A stretch of DNA of 64,000 nt from Brevibacillus ruminantium (GTDB lineage: Bacteria > Bacillota > Bacilli > Brevibacillales > Brevibacillaceae), in NCBI RefSeq assembly GCF_023746555.1, contig NZ_CP098755.1:3297001-3361000 (forward strand), given 5' to 3'. Made by a program: the position numbers and the translations under genes. The notes under the pieces were generated by a model. That model was not told the DNA's origin. It made no database searches and saw only the letters and a list, made by a program, of their open reading frames with translations. Positions 51,059 to 58,860 of the stretch are shown here, piece by piece. How positions within the stretch are numbered: position 1 is the stretch's first letter; the number at the start of each line of letters is the position of its first letter.

Positions 51059-51403
51059 CTATTGAACCTCTTGTTTCTGATCCTCCATAACTTCCTGAAT
51101 CAGGATTACACCATGAGAGAGTGTCGTACCTCCGCCAAAGGCTCCCGCAACGGCGACCGTCTCCGCGATCTCCTGCTCACTGACTCCTTCTGCCAATAAT
51201 GCCTCCAAATGAAACACGATGCAGTGCTCATTTCCGGCATACAAGGCGATCGCCAATGCAGACAAATGCTTTTGCTTGGCGGACAAGGTTCCAGCCGAAA
51301 AACATTTGCTCGTAAAATCATTATAGGCCTCAAGCGCGTCTGGCATCATTTGGCCAAAGGCACTCAGTCCTTCCCGATATTGTTCCGCTAAGTAGTGCTC
51401 CAT
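51059..51403 (-). CDS. Carboxymuconolactone decarboxylase / AhpD-like protein
   Basis: A 114-residue all-helical protein of the CMD family. The core YAGNEHCIVFHLEALLAEG has one Cys and a His four residues later, but not the CxxC of peroxidatic AhpD, so a thiol-disulfide role is doubtful. KQKHLSALAIALYAG is typical of the family. A GGAGGAGACC site precedes the ATG. It is monocistronic with unknown function. Confidence 0.8.
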   Translation of the reverse strand: MEHYLAEQYREGLSAFGQMMPDALEAYNDFTSKCFSAGTLSAKQKHLSALAIALYAGNEHCIVFHLEALLAEGVSEQEIAETVAVAGAFGGGTTLSHGVILIQEVMEDQKQEVQ

Positions 51404-51536
51404 CTCTGGTCTCCTCCTGTGGAAATATTGGTTTTAGCTTCCCACCAAACGGAAATCACCATACATACCTTCCAGATCCTTTCGGGACAATAATCGTAGG
51501 GACAAGATACCCATCATGGAAACGGAGGGATCCTGG

Positions 51537-52463
51537 ATGATACGGCTGGGTTATGCATGCATACGACTGGACAGCCCCAACAATCCCAACAAGAAAACGA
51601 CGGTTGCACAGCTACAGAAGCTGGCCCCCGATGCAAGACTGAAAAAGCTGCGGCAAGTCTTGCAAACGAACTTTTTCAACCTGATGGATCTGCTCGCGTA
51701 TAATGTTGAACAGCATATTTTTCTGTATCGGCTCCCTTCCGAGTTTATCCCGCTTGCGACCCATCGCGTCACAGCTGATTGGGATTGGGCAAAAGAATTT
51801 GCCTGGGATTTTGACAAAGCTGGCGCCTACATTCGCAAGTACGGAATTCGCGTCACCTCTCATCCCGGTCACTACAGTATTTTAAACACCGACAATCCCA
51901 GTGTTCTACAGTCTACTATCGCTGATTTTTCGTATCATGCCCGCGTTTTCGATCTGATGGGTCTGGACGATAACTCTGTTCTCGTCACCCATGTGGGCGG
52001 ACTATACAACGATAAAGAATCCTCGTTACACCGCTTTGCAGAACAGTTTGCCTTGCTTCCGGATGCGGTGAAAAGAAGACTGGTGGTAGAAAATGACGAT
52101 ACCTCTTTTTCGATGATCGATGTTTTGACGTTATGCGAAAGCATTGGCATTCCCATGGTGCTGGACGTTCATCACCACAACTGCCTCAATAACGGAGAGG
52201 ATATATTCGACTATATGCCACGGATCCTGAAGACCTGGGGCTCGCGAACGCCCAAGATGCATTTCTCCTCTCCCAAATGCGATACCGATTTTCGTGCCCA
52301 CGCAGACAAAATCGACCCGGTACACTTCATGGAGTGGGCTTCCCGGCTCAGTGACTATACGATCGACGTGATGCTGGAATGCAAAAACAAAGATGATGCC
52401 TTGCTTACGTTAAGAAGGGAGATGCAAAAAGCGGGGTTCTCGCCCGAAGGGCTTTTCAAATGA
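51537..52463 (+). CDS. uvsE: UV DNA damage endonuclease
   Basis: A 308-residue TIM-barrel enzyme (UvsE/UVDE) that nicks 5' of UV photoproducts. It begins MIRLGYACIRLD and has SHPGHYSIL, VTHVGGLYNDKESSLHRF, VVENDDTSFS, LDVHHHNC and KMHFSSPK, covering the metal-ligand His, Glu and Asp residues. ATG 51537 lies eight bases after GGAGGG. In Bacillus species UvsE supports spore UV resistance; here it may partly replace the disrupted splB (inference). Confidence 0.92.
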   Translation: MIRLGYACIRLDSPNNPNKKTTVAQLQKLAPDARLKKLRQVLQTNFFNLMDLLAYNVEQHIFLYRLPSEFIPLATHRVTADWDWAKEFAWDFDKAGAYIRKYGIRVTSHPGHYSILNTDNPSVLQSTIADFSYHARVFDLMGLDDNSVLVTHVGGLYNDKESSLHRFAEQFALLPDAVKRRLVVENDDTSFSMIDVLTLCESIGIPMVLDVHHHNCLNNGEDIFDYMPRILKTWGSRTPKMHFSSPKCDTDFRAHADKIDPVHFMEWASRLSDYTIDVMLECKNKDDALLTLRREMQKAGFSPEGLFK

Positions 52464-52476
52464 GACTCCCCTTCTT

Positions 52477-52508
52477 AAGAAGGGCCTACCCCTGGTGAGG
52501 CCTTCTTT
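52477..52508 (+). terminator. uvsE terminator
   Basis: AAGAAGGGCC and GGCCTTCTTT stem. Confidence 0.6.
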
Positions 52509-52523
52509 GGGGATACGTGGAAT

Positions 52524-52556
52524 AAAAAAACGCGGCTCACAGTGAGCTGCGTTTTT
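52524..52556. terminator. Bidirectional terminator between uvsE and the coat-like gene
   Basis: AAACGCGGCTCAC and GTGAGCTGCGTTT, near-perfect stem with A and T runs on both sides. Confidence 0.75.
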
Positions 52557-52569
52557 GCGTATGTTGGTA

Positions 52570-53256
52570 TTAGCAGTGGCAACCGTGATGGCTTCCCGAA
52601 GAGGATGATCCGTGACGATGATGTTTATGTCCATGTGACCATTTTTTGGCGCGATGCTCTGACGAACCCCAACTGGAGCCACAGTGGCAGGAAGAACTGC
52701 TGCTTCCATGATGCCGATGATGACAGCTATCGTGATAGTGGCGCATTCTCTCTTTATGGTGCAGGTATTGGCGATAGTACATGTGGTATTTCTTCCGATG
52801 ATGCCTGTATTGTTCGCACTTCTGTTTATAGTGATGCATTCGTTCCATGTGCATCCGATACTTGAACAGGTACATTTCTAAGGTCCTAGACTCTGCATGG
52901 TGGGGCGGCATATTCGGCGACATGTTTGGCGATGGCATCATCCGGAATGGCAGGTTGGGTGACGGCATATTGGGCGACATATTCGGTGACGGCATGTTTG
53001 GCGATGGCATATTCGGCGACGGCATCATACGGTAAGGCCGATTTGGCATTGGTATATTGGGCGATGGCATCATGCGGTTTGGCCGATTTGGCGACGGTCT
53101 ATTCGGTGAGGGCAGATTTGGAGACAGATTGGGTGATGGCAGCATCGGCGATACATTGGGTGAAGGCAGATTGGGATGTGGCTTTGGCATTTCTTTTGGC
53201 CTGCGGGGCATCGGTCTGGCTGGCGGCATAGGTGGCATATTTCGGCGTCTTTCCAA
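52570..53256 (-). CDS. Repeat-rich spore-coat-like protein
   Basis: About 228 residues of low complexity. The first half is Met/Pro/Ser/Asn-rich with degenerate tandem units of the type PNMPSPN and RMMPSPN (about 20-115). The middle (about 120-180) is rich in Tyr, His, Lys and Met, and the end is Ser/His/Cys-rich (HRHHG, SSSSCHCGSS, GCHC). This resembles spore coat and crust proteins such as CotG-like or CotX-like cross-linked proteins, but no exact family is recognised. TTG 53256 fits the AGAGAGG site best; GTG 53262 or ATG 53238 are possible. A structural spore role is inference. Confidence 0.55.
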   Translation of the reverse strand: MERRRNMPPMPPARPMPRRPKEMPKPHPNLPSPNVSPMLPSPNLSPNLPSPNRPSPNRPNRMMPSPNIPMPNRPYRMMPSPNMPSPNMPSPNMSPNMPSPNLPFRMMPSPNMSPNMPPHHAESRTLEMYLFKYRMHMERMHHYKQKCEQYRHHRKKYHMYYRQYLHHKERMRHYHDSCHHRHHGSSSSSCHCGSSWGSSEHRAKKWSHGHKHHRHGSSSSGSHHGCHC

Positions 53257-53374
53257 TCTCACACGTCCTCTCTGATGAAATAGCACAGTACATGGTATGA
53301 CATTCACCCGTCCAGAGAAACGACACTTGCCCATCTTTTTTAAAAAACAGCGCCCGTTTTTCTTTTTCACCTTG

Positions 53375-53388
53375 TGAGAGCGTTTTCA
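53375..53388. promoter_or_regulatory. cre site (CcpA box) at hutH
   Basis: TGAGAGCGTTTTCA fits the cre consensus TGWNANCGNTNWCA fully and ends two bases before the -35 box at 53390. Catabolite control of histidine use is expected. Confidence 0.7.
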
Positions 53389-53389
53389 C

Positions 53390-53417
53390 TTGACACCGTT
53401 TTAGCGTAAGTTACAAT
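53390..53417 (+). promoter_or_regulatory. hutH promoter
   Basis: TTGACA (53390-53395), 16 bases, TACAAT (53412-53417). Confidence 0.7.
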
Positions 53418-53472
53418 AGAACGTAGAATCGATTCATCTGAATAGGAAGACGAACGGAAAGCGGGGACGAAG

Positions 53473-53580
53473 ATGCAGAACTGGACGCTTAGACGTTTTG
53501 TTAATCGAATACCCGCAAGGGAAGAGGGGTTAGGACCAACAGTCCTAGCCCCTCTTCCTTTTTGTTCTCTGCTATGCTAA
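53473..53580 (+). CDS. Leader ORF upstream of hutH
   Basis: A 35-codon frame (MQNWTLRRFVNRIPAR...) with a GGGGAC ribosome site. It runs through the terminator hairpin at 53521-53563, and its TAA overlaps the AAAGGAGG of hutH. No histidine codons are present. Ribosome movement through it would melt the hairpin, so it could act in attenuation, or be fortuitous. Confidence 0.35.
   Translation: MQNWTLRRFVNRIPAREEGLGPTVLAPLPFCSLLC
53521..53563 (+). terminator. Attenuator-like terminator between promoter and hutH
   Basis: A 16-base stem GAAGAGGGGTTAGGAC / GTCCTAGCCCCTCTTC with loop CAACA and a CTTTTT tail, 32 bases before the hutH start. Its strength implies regulated read-through, as in B. subtilis where HutP opens a terminator before hutH. 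Confidence 0.8.
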
Positions 53581-53594
53581 AGGAGGAAAAACAT

Positions 53595-55103
53595 ATGAAA
53601 AAATGTACATCAAGTATGGTTCAGCTGGATGGGTATCACCTGACAATCGACGAGGTAGCAGCCATCGCCCGAGAGTTTCACCAAATCGAATTGGCGCCTG
53701 AAGCGATCCAAAAGGTTCGCCAATCCCGCGCCATGGTTGAAGATATGGTCACCAATCAACAGGTCGTCTACGGGATCACGACAGGCTTTGGGAAGTTCTC
53801 CGATGTCGTCATCCCTCGTGAAGACGTCAGTCAATTGCAGGAAAATCTGATCATCAGCCATGCGTGCGGAATGGGTGAACCGTACCCGACCGAGGTCGTA
53901 CGAGCGATGATGGCCCTGCGGATCAATGCACTTGCCAAAGGCTTTTCCGGAATTCGTGAAGAAACGCTTTTGCTGCTCAAAGAGATGTGCAACCGGGGAG
54001 TCCATCCGATCATACCGCAGCAGGGTTCACTCGGTGCCAGCGGCGATCTCGCCCCCCTGGCACATATGGTACTCGTCATGCTGGGCAGAGGAGAAGCAGA
54101 ATGGAAGGGCACGCGCATGTCCGGCAAGGAGGCTTTGCAAGCAGCCGGCCTGGCTCCGATCCGTTTGGAAGCGAAGGAAGGCCTGGCACTGATCAATGGC
54201 ACACAAGCGATGACCGCGCTTCTTTGCCTCGCAGTAGCTGATGGGCATGCTTTGATTGAAAATGCTGATGTCATCGCCTCCATGACGATCGAGGCTCTGC
54301 ACGGCATTCCCAAAGCCTTTGACCCACAGCTCCATGTCGTCCGACCTCATCCCGGTCAGCAGGAATCTGCTCGCAAACTGCTCGCCCACTTGCAGGGTAG
54401 CGAGCGCACCACAGCTCAGGGAGAAATCCGTGTTCAGGACGCGTACAGCCTGCGCTGCATCCCTCAAGTGCATGGTGCGACACGCGATACCTGGGCCTAT
54501 GTCCATGCCGCCGTTACCCGGGAGTGCAACAGCGTCACGGACAACCCTATTTTGTTTTCAGAGACGGGGGACGTGATTTCCGGAGGGAACTTTCATGGGC
54601 AGCCGATGGCACTTGCTGCAGACTTTTTGGCCATCGCCATCGCAGAGCTTGCCAATATCTCCGAAAGACGGATTGAGCGACTGGTGAACCCGCAGTTAAG
54701 CGGTTTGCCCGGCTTCCTGACAGAAAAAGGTGGGCTTCATTCCGGTTTTATGATCACGCAGTATGTGGCTGCTTCGATCGTTTCCGAGAACAAGGTGTTA
54801 TGCCATCCCGCTTCCGTCGATTCGATTCCTTCCTCCGCCAATCAGGAGGACCATGTCAGCATGGGAACAACAGCGGCTCGCAAGCTTCGCACCGTGATTT
54901 CCAATGCAGTCAAAGTACTGGCTATCGAATACCTGGCTGCGGCACAGGCCATTGATTTTGGAAAAGGAAAACTGGGAGCAGGCACCCAGAAGGCCTACGC
55001 CACGATCCGCCAAGTCATTCCGCCTTTGACAGAAGACCGGGAAATGCATCTCGATATGCACCAGGCCGAAAAATTGCTGGCTTCCGGAAATCTCGTCCCT
55101 TGA
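53595..55103 (+). CDS. hutH: Histidine ammonia-lyase
   Basis: About 502 residues, the normal length. The enzyme converts histidine to urocanate, the first step of histidine use. The MIO prosthetic group forms from Ala-Ser-Gly in GSLGASGDLAPLAH (about 140-153). YGITTGFGKFSD near 53 and NPILFSETGDVISGGNFHG near 315 are also diagnostic. ATG 53595 follows AAAGGAGG. The other hut genes (hutU, hutI, hutG, hutP) are not adjacent, which is unusual for Bacilli. Control appears to combine a cre site and a leader terminator. Confidence 0.95.
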   Translation: MKKCTSSMVQLDGYHLTIDEVAAIAREFHQIELAPEAIQKVRQSRAMVEDMVTNQQVVYGITTGFGKFSDVVIPREDVSQLQENLIISHACGMGEPYPTEVVRAMMALRINALAKGFSGIREETLLLLKEMCNRGVHPIIPQQGSLGASGDLAPLAHMVLVMLGRGEAEWKGTRMSGKEALQAAGLAPIRLEAKEGLALINGTQAMTALLCLAVADGHALIENADVIASMTIEALHGIPKAFDPQLHVVRPHPGQQESARKLLAHLQGSERTTAQGEIRVQDAYSLRCIPQVHGATRDTWAYVHAAVTRECNSVTDNPILFSETGDVISGGNFHGQPMALAADFLAIAIAELANISERRIERLVNPQLSGLPGFLTEKGGLHSGFMITQYVAASIVSENKVLCHPASVDSIPSSANQEDHVSMGTTAARKLRTVISNAVKVLAIEYLAAAQAIDFGKGKLGAGTQKAYATIRQVIPPLTEDREMHLDMHQAEKLLASGNLVP

Positions 55104-55137
55104 TCAGGAACCTGTCACGCTCCAGAGCGAAATGCTA

Positions 55138-55165
55138 TTGACCCCTGATCAGGCACTGGTATGAT
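55138..55165 (+). promoter_or_regulatory. Promoter of the DCC-family gene
   Basis: TTGACC (55138-55143), 16 bases, TATGAT (55160-55165). Confidence 0.55.
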
Positions 55166-55222
55166 AAAGATAGCAAGGATGAAAGAGAAGGCTTTTTGGC
55201 TTGCGCAAAGGAGGCATAAGCC

Positions 55223-55639
55223 ATGTCTGACACGAATGATCCCGGTACGATTCTGCTCTTTGACGGAGCGTGCAATTTTTGCCATGGCGCGGTTCGTTTC
55301 ATCATTCCCCGCGATCCTGCGGGCCGCATACATTTCACCTCGCTGCAATCCGACGTTGGAAAGCGATTATTAGAGGCATACAGTATAGCACCCGACAGCA
55401 TTGGTTCCGTCATCCTAATTGACGGAGGGAAAGCTTATCTTCACTCGGATGCTGTTTTGCGGACTGGGAGACTGTTGCATGGCGGGTGGCCTCTTCTCTC
55501 TTCAATCGGCTATCTGCTTCCACGGCCGATCAGAGATGCTCTTTACCGATACATCGCCCGTAATCGCTACCGCTGGTTTGGCGAGGCATCAGCTTGCCTG
55601 TTGCCTACGGCTGAGCTGCATGCGAGATTTCTGGAGTGA
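55223..55639 (+). CDS. DCC family thiol-disulfide oxidoreductase-like protein
   Basis: A 138-residue protein of the DUF393/DCC family (B. subtilis YuxK-like). The motif DGACNFCHGAV near residue 14 gives the conserved D-x-x-C-x-x-C pair in a thioredoxin-like fold. Downstream it has HFTSLQSD and the family's GG-W-PLLSSIGYLLP and RDALYRYIARNRYRWFG. The redox partner is unknown. An AAAGGAGG site precedes the ATG. Confidence 0.88.
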   Translation: MSDTNDPGTILLFDGACNFCHGAVRFIIPRDPAGRIHFTSLQSDVGKRLLEAYSIAPDSIGSVILIDGGKAYLHSDAVLRTGRLLHGGWPLLSSIGYLLPRPIRDALYRYIARNRYRWFGEASACLLPTAELHARFLE

Positions 55640-55691
55640 CAAAACGCCAAGATGCTTCAATCCCCCGATGAGAGATTGACGTTTTTCACAG

Positions 55692-55729
55692 AAAAAGAGG
55701 CAGTGCCCACTCGGCATTGCCTCTTTTTT
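55692..55729. terminator. Bidirectional terminator
   Basis: AAAAAGAGGCAGTGCC and GGCATTGCCTCTTTTT; it serves both the DCC gene and the convergent thioesterase gene. Confidence 0.8.
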
Positions 55730-55737
55730 ACGCGGTT

Positions 55738-56247
55738 TTATATATTTTTCGCCACATTCAACTGACTCGTGAATGCTTCTGTGCTCCGTTTTCTTTCCTT
55801 GCGCATGTTTTTGCGCTCCTCTGCGGTTTCAAACAGATAGCGCTCTTCCTCTGTCTCTGGAAGGACCGGTGGGACAGGAGTCGGTTTGCCGTCATCCCCG
55901 AGAGCGACGAAAGTAAGGAAAGAGGTCGCAGTCAAGGTGCGTTCTCCGGTGCGTAAATCCTCCGAAATAATCTTTACAAAAACCTCCATCGAGGATCTCC
56001 CTGCGTAGGAAACAATTGCTTCCAGGCAGACCGAATGACCCATTTTGACTGGGGAGAGAAAGTCAATCGAATCCATCGAAGCTGTAACGACCGGACGGCG
56101 GGCATGCCTCATCGCTGCAATCGCCGCTACCTCGTCGATGTAGGCCATCATTTTTCCACCAAACATAGTGCCGTGATAATTGGTGTCTGAGGGCTGCACC
56201 AGGGAAGCTTGAATGGTACGGGATTCTGTTGTTGTCTTCGCTTTCAT
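55738..56247 (-). CDS. Acyl-CoA thioesterase (hotdog fold, YkhA-like)
   Basis: About 169 residues. The 4HBT hotdog motif TNYHGTMFGGKMMAYIDEVAAIAA (about 22-45) with the catalytic Asp, and the acyl-CoA-binding VTASMDSIDFLSPV, match YkhA/BFIT-like acyl-CoA hydrolases. The C-terminal tail (about 130-169) is charged and helical, as in this subfamily. ATG 56247 lies eight bases after AAAGGAG. It probably hydrolyses medium- or long-chain acyl-CoA in the cytoplasm. Confidence 0.88.
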   Translation of the reverse strand: MKAKTTTESRTIQASLVQPSDTNYHGTMFGGKMMAYIDEVAAIAAMRHARRPVVTASMDSIDFLSPVKMGHSVCLEAIVSYAGRSSMEVFVKIISEDLRTGERTLTATSFLTFVALGDDGKPTPVPPVLPETEEERYLFETAEERKNMRKERKRSTEAFTSQLNVAKNI

Positions 56248-56303
56248 CTCTGTTGCTCCTTTGCCAACTTCTTGCATAACCAAGCCATCATATCATATCG
56301 ACA

Positions 56304-57089
56304 CTACTGATCCAAGCTCTGCAAAGCATCCAACTTCTTCTCCTGGCTCCCCAAGAGGTCCAAGAGCTCCGCAGCATTTTCTCCCAGATATGCCTGCAAC
56401 AAGAGAAGATTCCACTGATAAGCAGGCTTGTAACCATCCAGGGCGAAAAGCTCCGCATCGAGATGCTGTGCGGCCTTTCTCCGATCCATGCTGGCACAGT
56501 AAAAATGCTGCAAATAATCAGTACCCCAGCGGGAGAATGCCGCTGTTTCCCCGGTCAAGGCAGTTACTAACACCATGTCTCCGGTATCGATCAACTCCAG
56601 CGGATAGAGCTGACAACTGAAAGGCTTCAATGGTACGACATCCATTCCAGCTTTTTGCGCATAGGCGTGGATGGAACACCCGTAGCTTCCGTTGATCTCT
56701 TTGTAAAAGAGACAATTGCTGTGATCCATTCGAATGGTGCCAACTCCAAAATGTTTGTCCCAGATACCTTCTGCTGCCAGTTTGCGCTGTGCGCTTTCAC
56801 TCCAAAACTGGTTCGCGATTGCTCCGGACATCTTTTCCAACAGATCAGCCTGCTTGTTTTCCAGGGCATAGGGCTGACCGCCTTCACAACAAGTCTCATG
56901 ATGAACGTGACGGCAATTTCCACAATCCAGGTGAAAAGGAGTAAGCAAAGCGGGTAAATCGATGAGGAGATTCCCCACCCTTTTCATCGACTCCCGGTGG
57001 CTTTTGATGTATTTTTTACAGGAGTATGCCTCTTTTTCGTTCATTTGATCCGGTGTGCCGATGTATCGAAAATGACTGCTTTCTTTCAT
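56304..57089 (-). CDS. DUF3109 family Cys-rich protein
   Basis: About 261 residues. The N-terminal HLDCGNCRHVHHETCCEGGQPY is the DUF3109 core (four Cys). Further cysteines occur at NCLFY, GCSIH, FSCQLYP and HFYCAS, giving an eight-Cys set as in YkgJ-like metal or Fe-S binding proteins. The function is unknown. ATG 57089 overlaps the stop of the upstream gene by four bases (ATGA), indicating coupling. The frame is open to 57146, but that part overlaps the upstream gene. Confidence 0.8.
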   Translation of the reverse strand: MKESSHFRYIGTPDQMNEKEAYSCKKYIKSHRESMKRVGNLLIDLPALLTPFHLDCGNCRHVHHETCCEGGQPYALENKQADLLEKMSGAIANQFWSESAQRKLAAEGIWDKHFGVGTIRMDHSNCLFYKEINGSYGCSIHAYAQKAGMDVVPLKPFSCQLYPLELIDTGDMVLVTALTGETAAFSRWGTDYLQHFYCASMDRRKAAQHLDAELFALDGYKPAYQWNLLLLQAYLGENAAELLDLLGSQEKKLDALQSLDQ

Positions 57090-57406
57090 TTTGTCAAAAT
57101 AAGCTCCGCTTCCGTACCAAAAATCGTTAGGCGCCCCTCGTTCCATTCTGCCAGGTTCTCTTCCTCTGCCGGGATCTCCATCAACAGCTCAATGTCATCT
57201 TCGCTCTTTAAGCGGAAAAGAATGAACAAATCCTTTTCTCCAAAATCGTTATCGGACAGCTTCCATTCTACCAGCGTTCCACGAAACTCAGTAACTTCTT
57301 CGTCGTCCCCTTCTCCATCCCATTGGGTAAACTGTACCGCGATTTGCCCTTCAGCAAACTGCTTCTGCAGCGTGGTGAGCAACTCATCATGTTTGTGAAT
57401 ATCCAT
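57086..57406 (-). CDS. Hypothetical acidic protein, 106 residues
   Basis: A soluble, strongly acidic protein (MDIHKHDELLTTLQKQF at the start; WDGEGDDEEVTEF, KSEDDIELLMEIPAEEENL inside) with alternating beta-strand-like segments. A GGAGGAGATC site precedes the ATG. It is coupled by an ATGA overlap to the DUF3109 gene, so the two probably work together. No family recognised. Confidence 0.65.
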   Translation of the reverse strand: MDIHKHDELLTTLQKQFAEGQIAVQFTQWDGEGDDEEVTEFRGTLVEWKLSDNDFGEKDLFILFRLKSEDDIELLMEIPAEEENLAEWNEGRLTIFGTEAELILTK

Positions 57407-57590
57407 CTGATCTCCTCCACATTCCTTGTCTTGTCCTTATCATACCAGAACTGTTCTCGTTTCCATGAGCCCGAACACACGAGCATTTGGAAAAACTTAG
57501 CTTATCGCCAAGTCGAATAGCGATAGCCTTAGTTTCTCTTATCCTTTCACCATTTAATGAGTTAGCGAAATTAAATTTTCTGAAAGTACA

Positions 57591-57618
57591 AAAAAAACCG
57601 CCTCGCAGAACAAGGCGG
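57591..57618 (-). terminator. Terminator of the pterin-dehydratase-like gene
   Basis: Minus strand CCGCCTTG-TTCTG-CGAGGCGG then TTTTTTT. Confidence 0.8.
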
Positions 57619-57629
57619 GAGTGTTTCCA

Positions 57630-57914
57630 TCAGCTTACCTTGCTAATCGTTTGTGCCAGAGCAAAATCTTTTCCAGTCAATCCCCGGGCTTCTTTGGTCA
57701 TCACGGTAAAGGTTACCGCCTCCTGCTGGATCAGGATTTCGACGTGACGGCTATCCTGTTCCAGCAATTCCGCTACCCGGTTGACCAAGCTGACGGCGGT
57801 AGAAAAATCGCGGCACTGATACGTACGGGTCAGCGCCATCCGTTCTTCGATTAATCGCCAGCCGGGTACTTTGCTCAGATATAATTTCGCTTGCTCCACC
57901 GAAAGCTTGCTCAT
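57630..57914 (-). CDS. Pterin-4a-carbinolamine dehydratase-like protein, catalytic motif altered
   Basis: About 94 residues with the PCD/DCoH fold: helix-strand start VPGWRLIEERMALTRTY, and the C-terminal GLTGKDFALAQTI typical of the family. The usual catalytic His-His-Pro is replaced by SRHV (one His, no Pro), so 4a-hydroxytetrahydrobiopterin dehydratase activity is doubtful. No aromatic amino acid hydroxylase is in the window. ATG 57914 follows GGGGG at normal spacing. Confidence 0.75.
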   Translation of the reverse strand: MSKLSVEQAKLYLSKVPGWRLIEERMALTRTYQCRDFSTAVSLVNRVAELLEQDSRHVEILIQQEAVTFTVMTKEARGLTGKDFALAQTISKVS

Positions 57915-58021
57915 CAGCGCACCCCCATCATCCATGTTCACTCTGTTTTCACCATCATATTCACATGGATTACAGGTTAGTCACGCATATCCGTGCAATT
58001 TGCTATTTTCCACGCCTGGTT

Positions 58022-58759
58022 TTACGCTTTTTGGGCATAAAAAATCATTCGGGGCGATTGCTCATCCTGATACGCCTGAAATTGATAATCCCCGAAGGTC
58101 TGGATGTTAACGAACCCGGCATTTTCCAGCATGGCGATCATCTCGATTTCGGTAAATAGGCGCACCTGCTCCTGATACACGCGCGGTTCGCTTTGCTCCC
58201 CTTCTCTGACTTCAATCCTTTTTCTGACAAATCCGCCTGCCAGCCAACGCTCCTCCTCGATCAGCAGTCCCGCTGTTTCTTTCTTGGACTTGGCGACGAG
58301 ATTGGCTTTTACATGGGCGGGATTCAAGTAATCAATGACGAGCTCTCCGCCTGCTTTAAGCGCTTTTGCCATATTGTGTACGACCTGGGCATTTTCCTGA
58401 TCCGTTGAAAAATAGCCAAAGCTGGTGAACAGGTTTACTACGATATCAAATTCATCCTGAAACGGTATATGCCGCATATCGTGTTGGTAAAAATGCAAGT
58501 GGGGAAACTCATTTTTCTCCTGAGCCAATTGCAGCAGGACGTGGGATAAATCTACACCGACAACCTCATACCCTCTCCGGGCAAGAGCGCGGGAATGCCG
58601 TCCGCTTCCACAGCACAGATCGAGAACTCTTCCTGTCCGCTTTATAGGCAAGCGATCCAAAAGATTGGCGATTTCCCTGTCAGCCGATGTATCATCCCGG
58701 TGCTGATAAACCAGCACGTAATCTTCACGAAAGCTTCGTTCAAACCATTCTTCTGCCAT
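58022..58759 (-). CDS. Class I SAM-dependent methyltransferase
   Basis: About 245 residues. Motif I is VLDLCCGSGRHSRAL (about 45-59), motif II VVGVDLS with Asp, and the post-motif QHDMRHIPF. The C-terminal half (about 135-245) is a beta-rich lid (VRKRIEVREGE, YQEQVRLFTEIEM). Small-molecule rather than nucleic-acid methylation seems likely, but the substrate is unknown. ATG 58759 lies seven bases after AAAGGAG. Confidence 0.85.
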   Translation of the reverse strand: MAEEWFERSFREDYVLVYQHRDDTSADREIANLLDRLPIKRTGRVLDLCCGSGRHSRALARRGYEVVGVDLSHVLLQLAQEKNEFPHLHFYQHDMRHIPFQDEFDIVVNLFTSFGYFSTDQENAQVVHNMAKALKAGGELVIDYLNPAHVKANLVAKSKKETAGLLIEEERWLAGGFVRKRIEVREGEQSEPRVYQEQVRLFTEIEMIAMLENAGFVNIQTFGDYQFQAYQDEQSPRMIFYAQKA

Positions 58760-58860
58760 GTGTGTGCTCCTTTTTGCTTCCAAGATGCACCTATTATACC
58801 ACAGCCTTTTTCGCCCAGAAGCTGCTTTCCATCGCGTAAATGTGCTGAATTGCTTTGAAT

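Noticed and set aside
52900..53240. Short direct repeats considered as a CRISPR-like array
   Set aside because: Repeats are codon-level degenerate units of a coding sequence, without constant repeat length or unique spacers; no cas genes are present.
52842..53275. Gly/Asp-rich repeat frames on the plus strand (GDGIFGDGI type)
   Set aside because: They are the complement of the PNMPSPN repeats of the minus-strand coat-like gene; no ribosome site, and the minus frame has the start and terminator.
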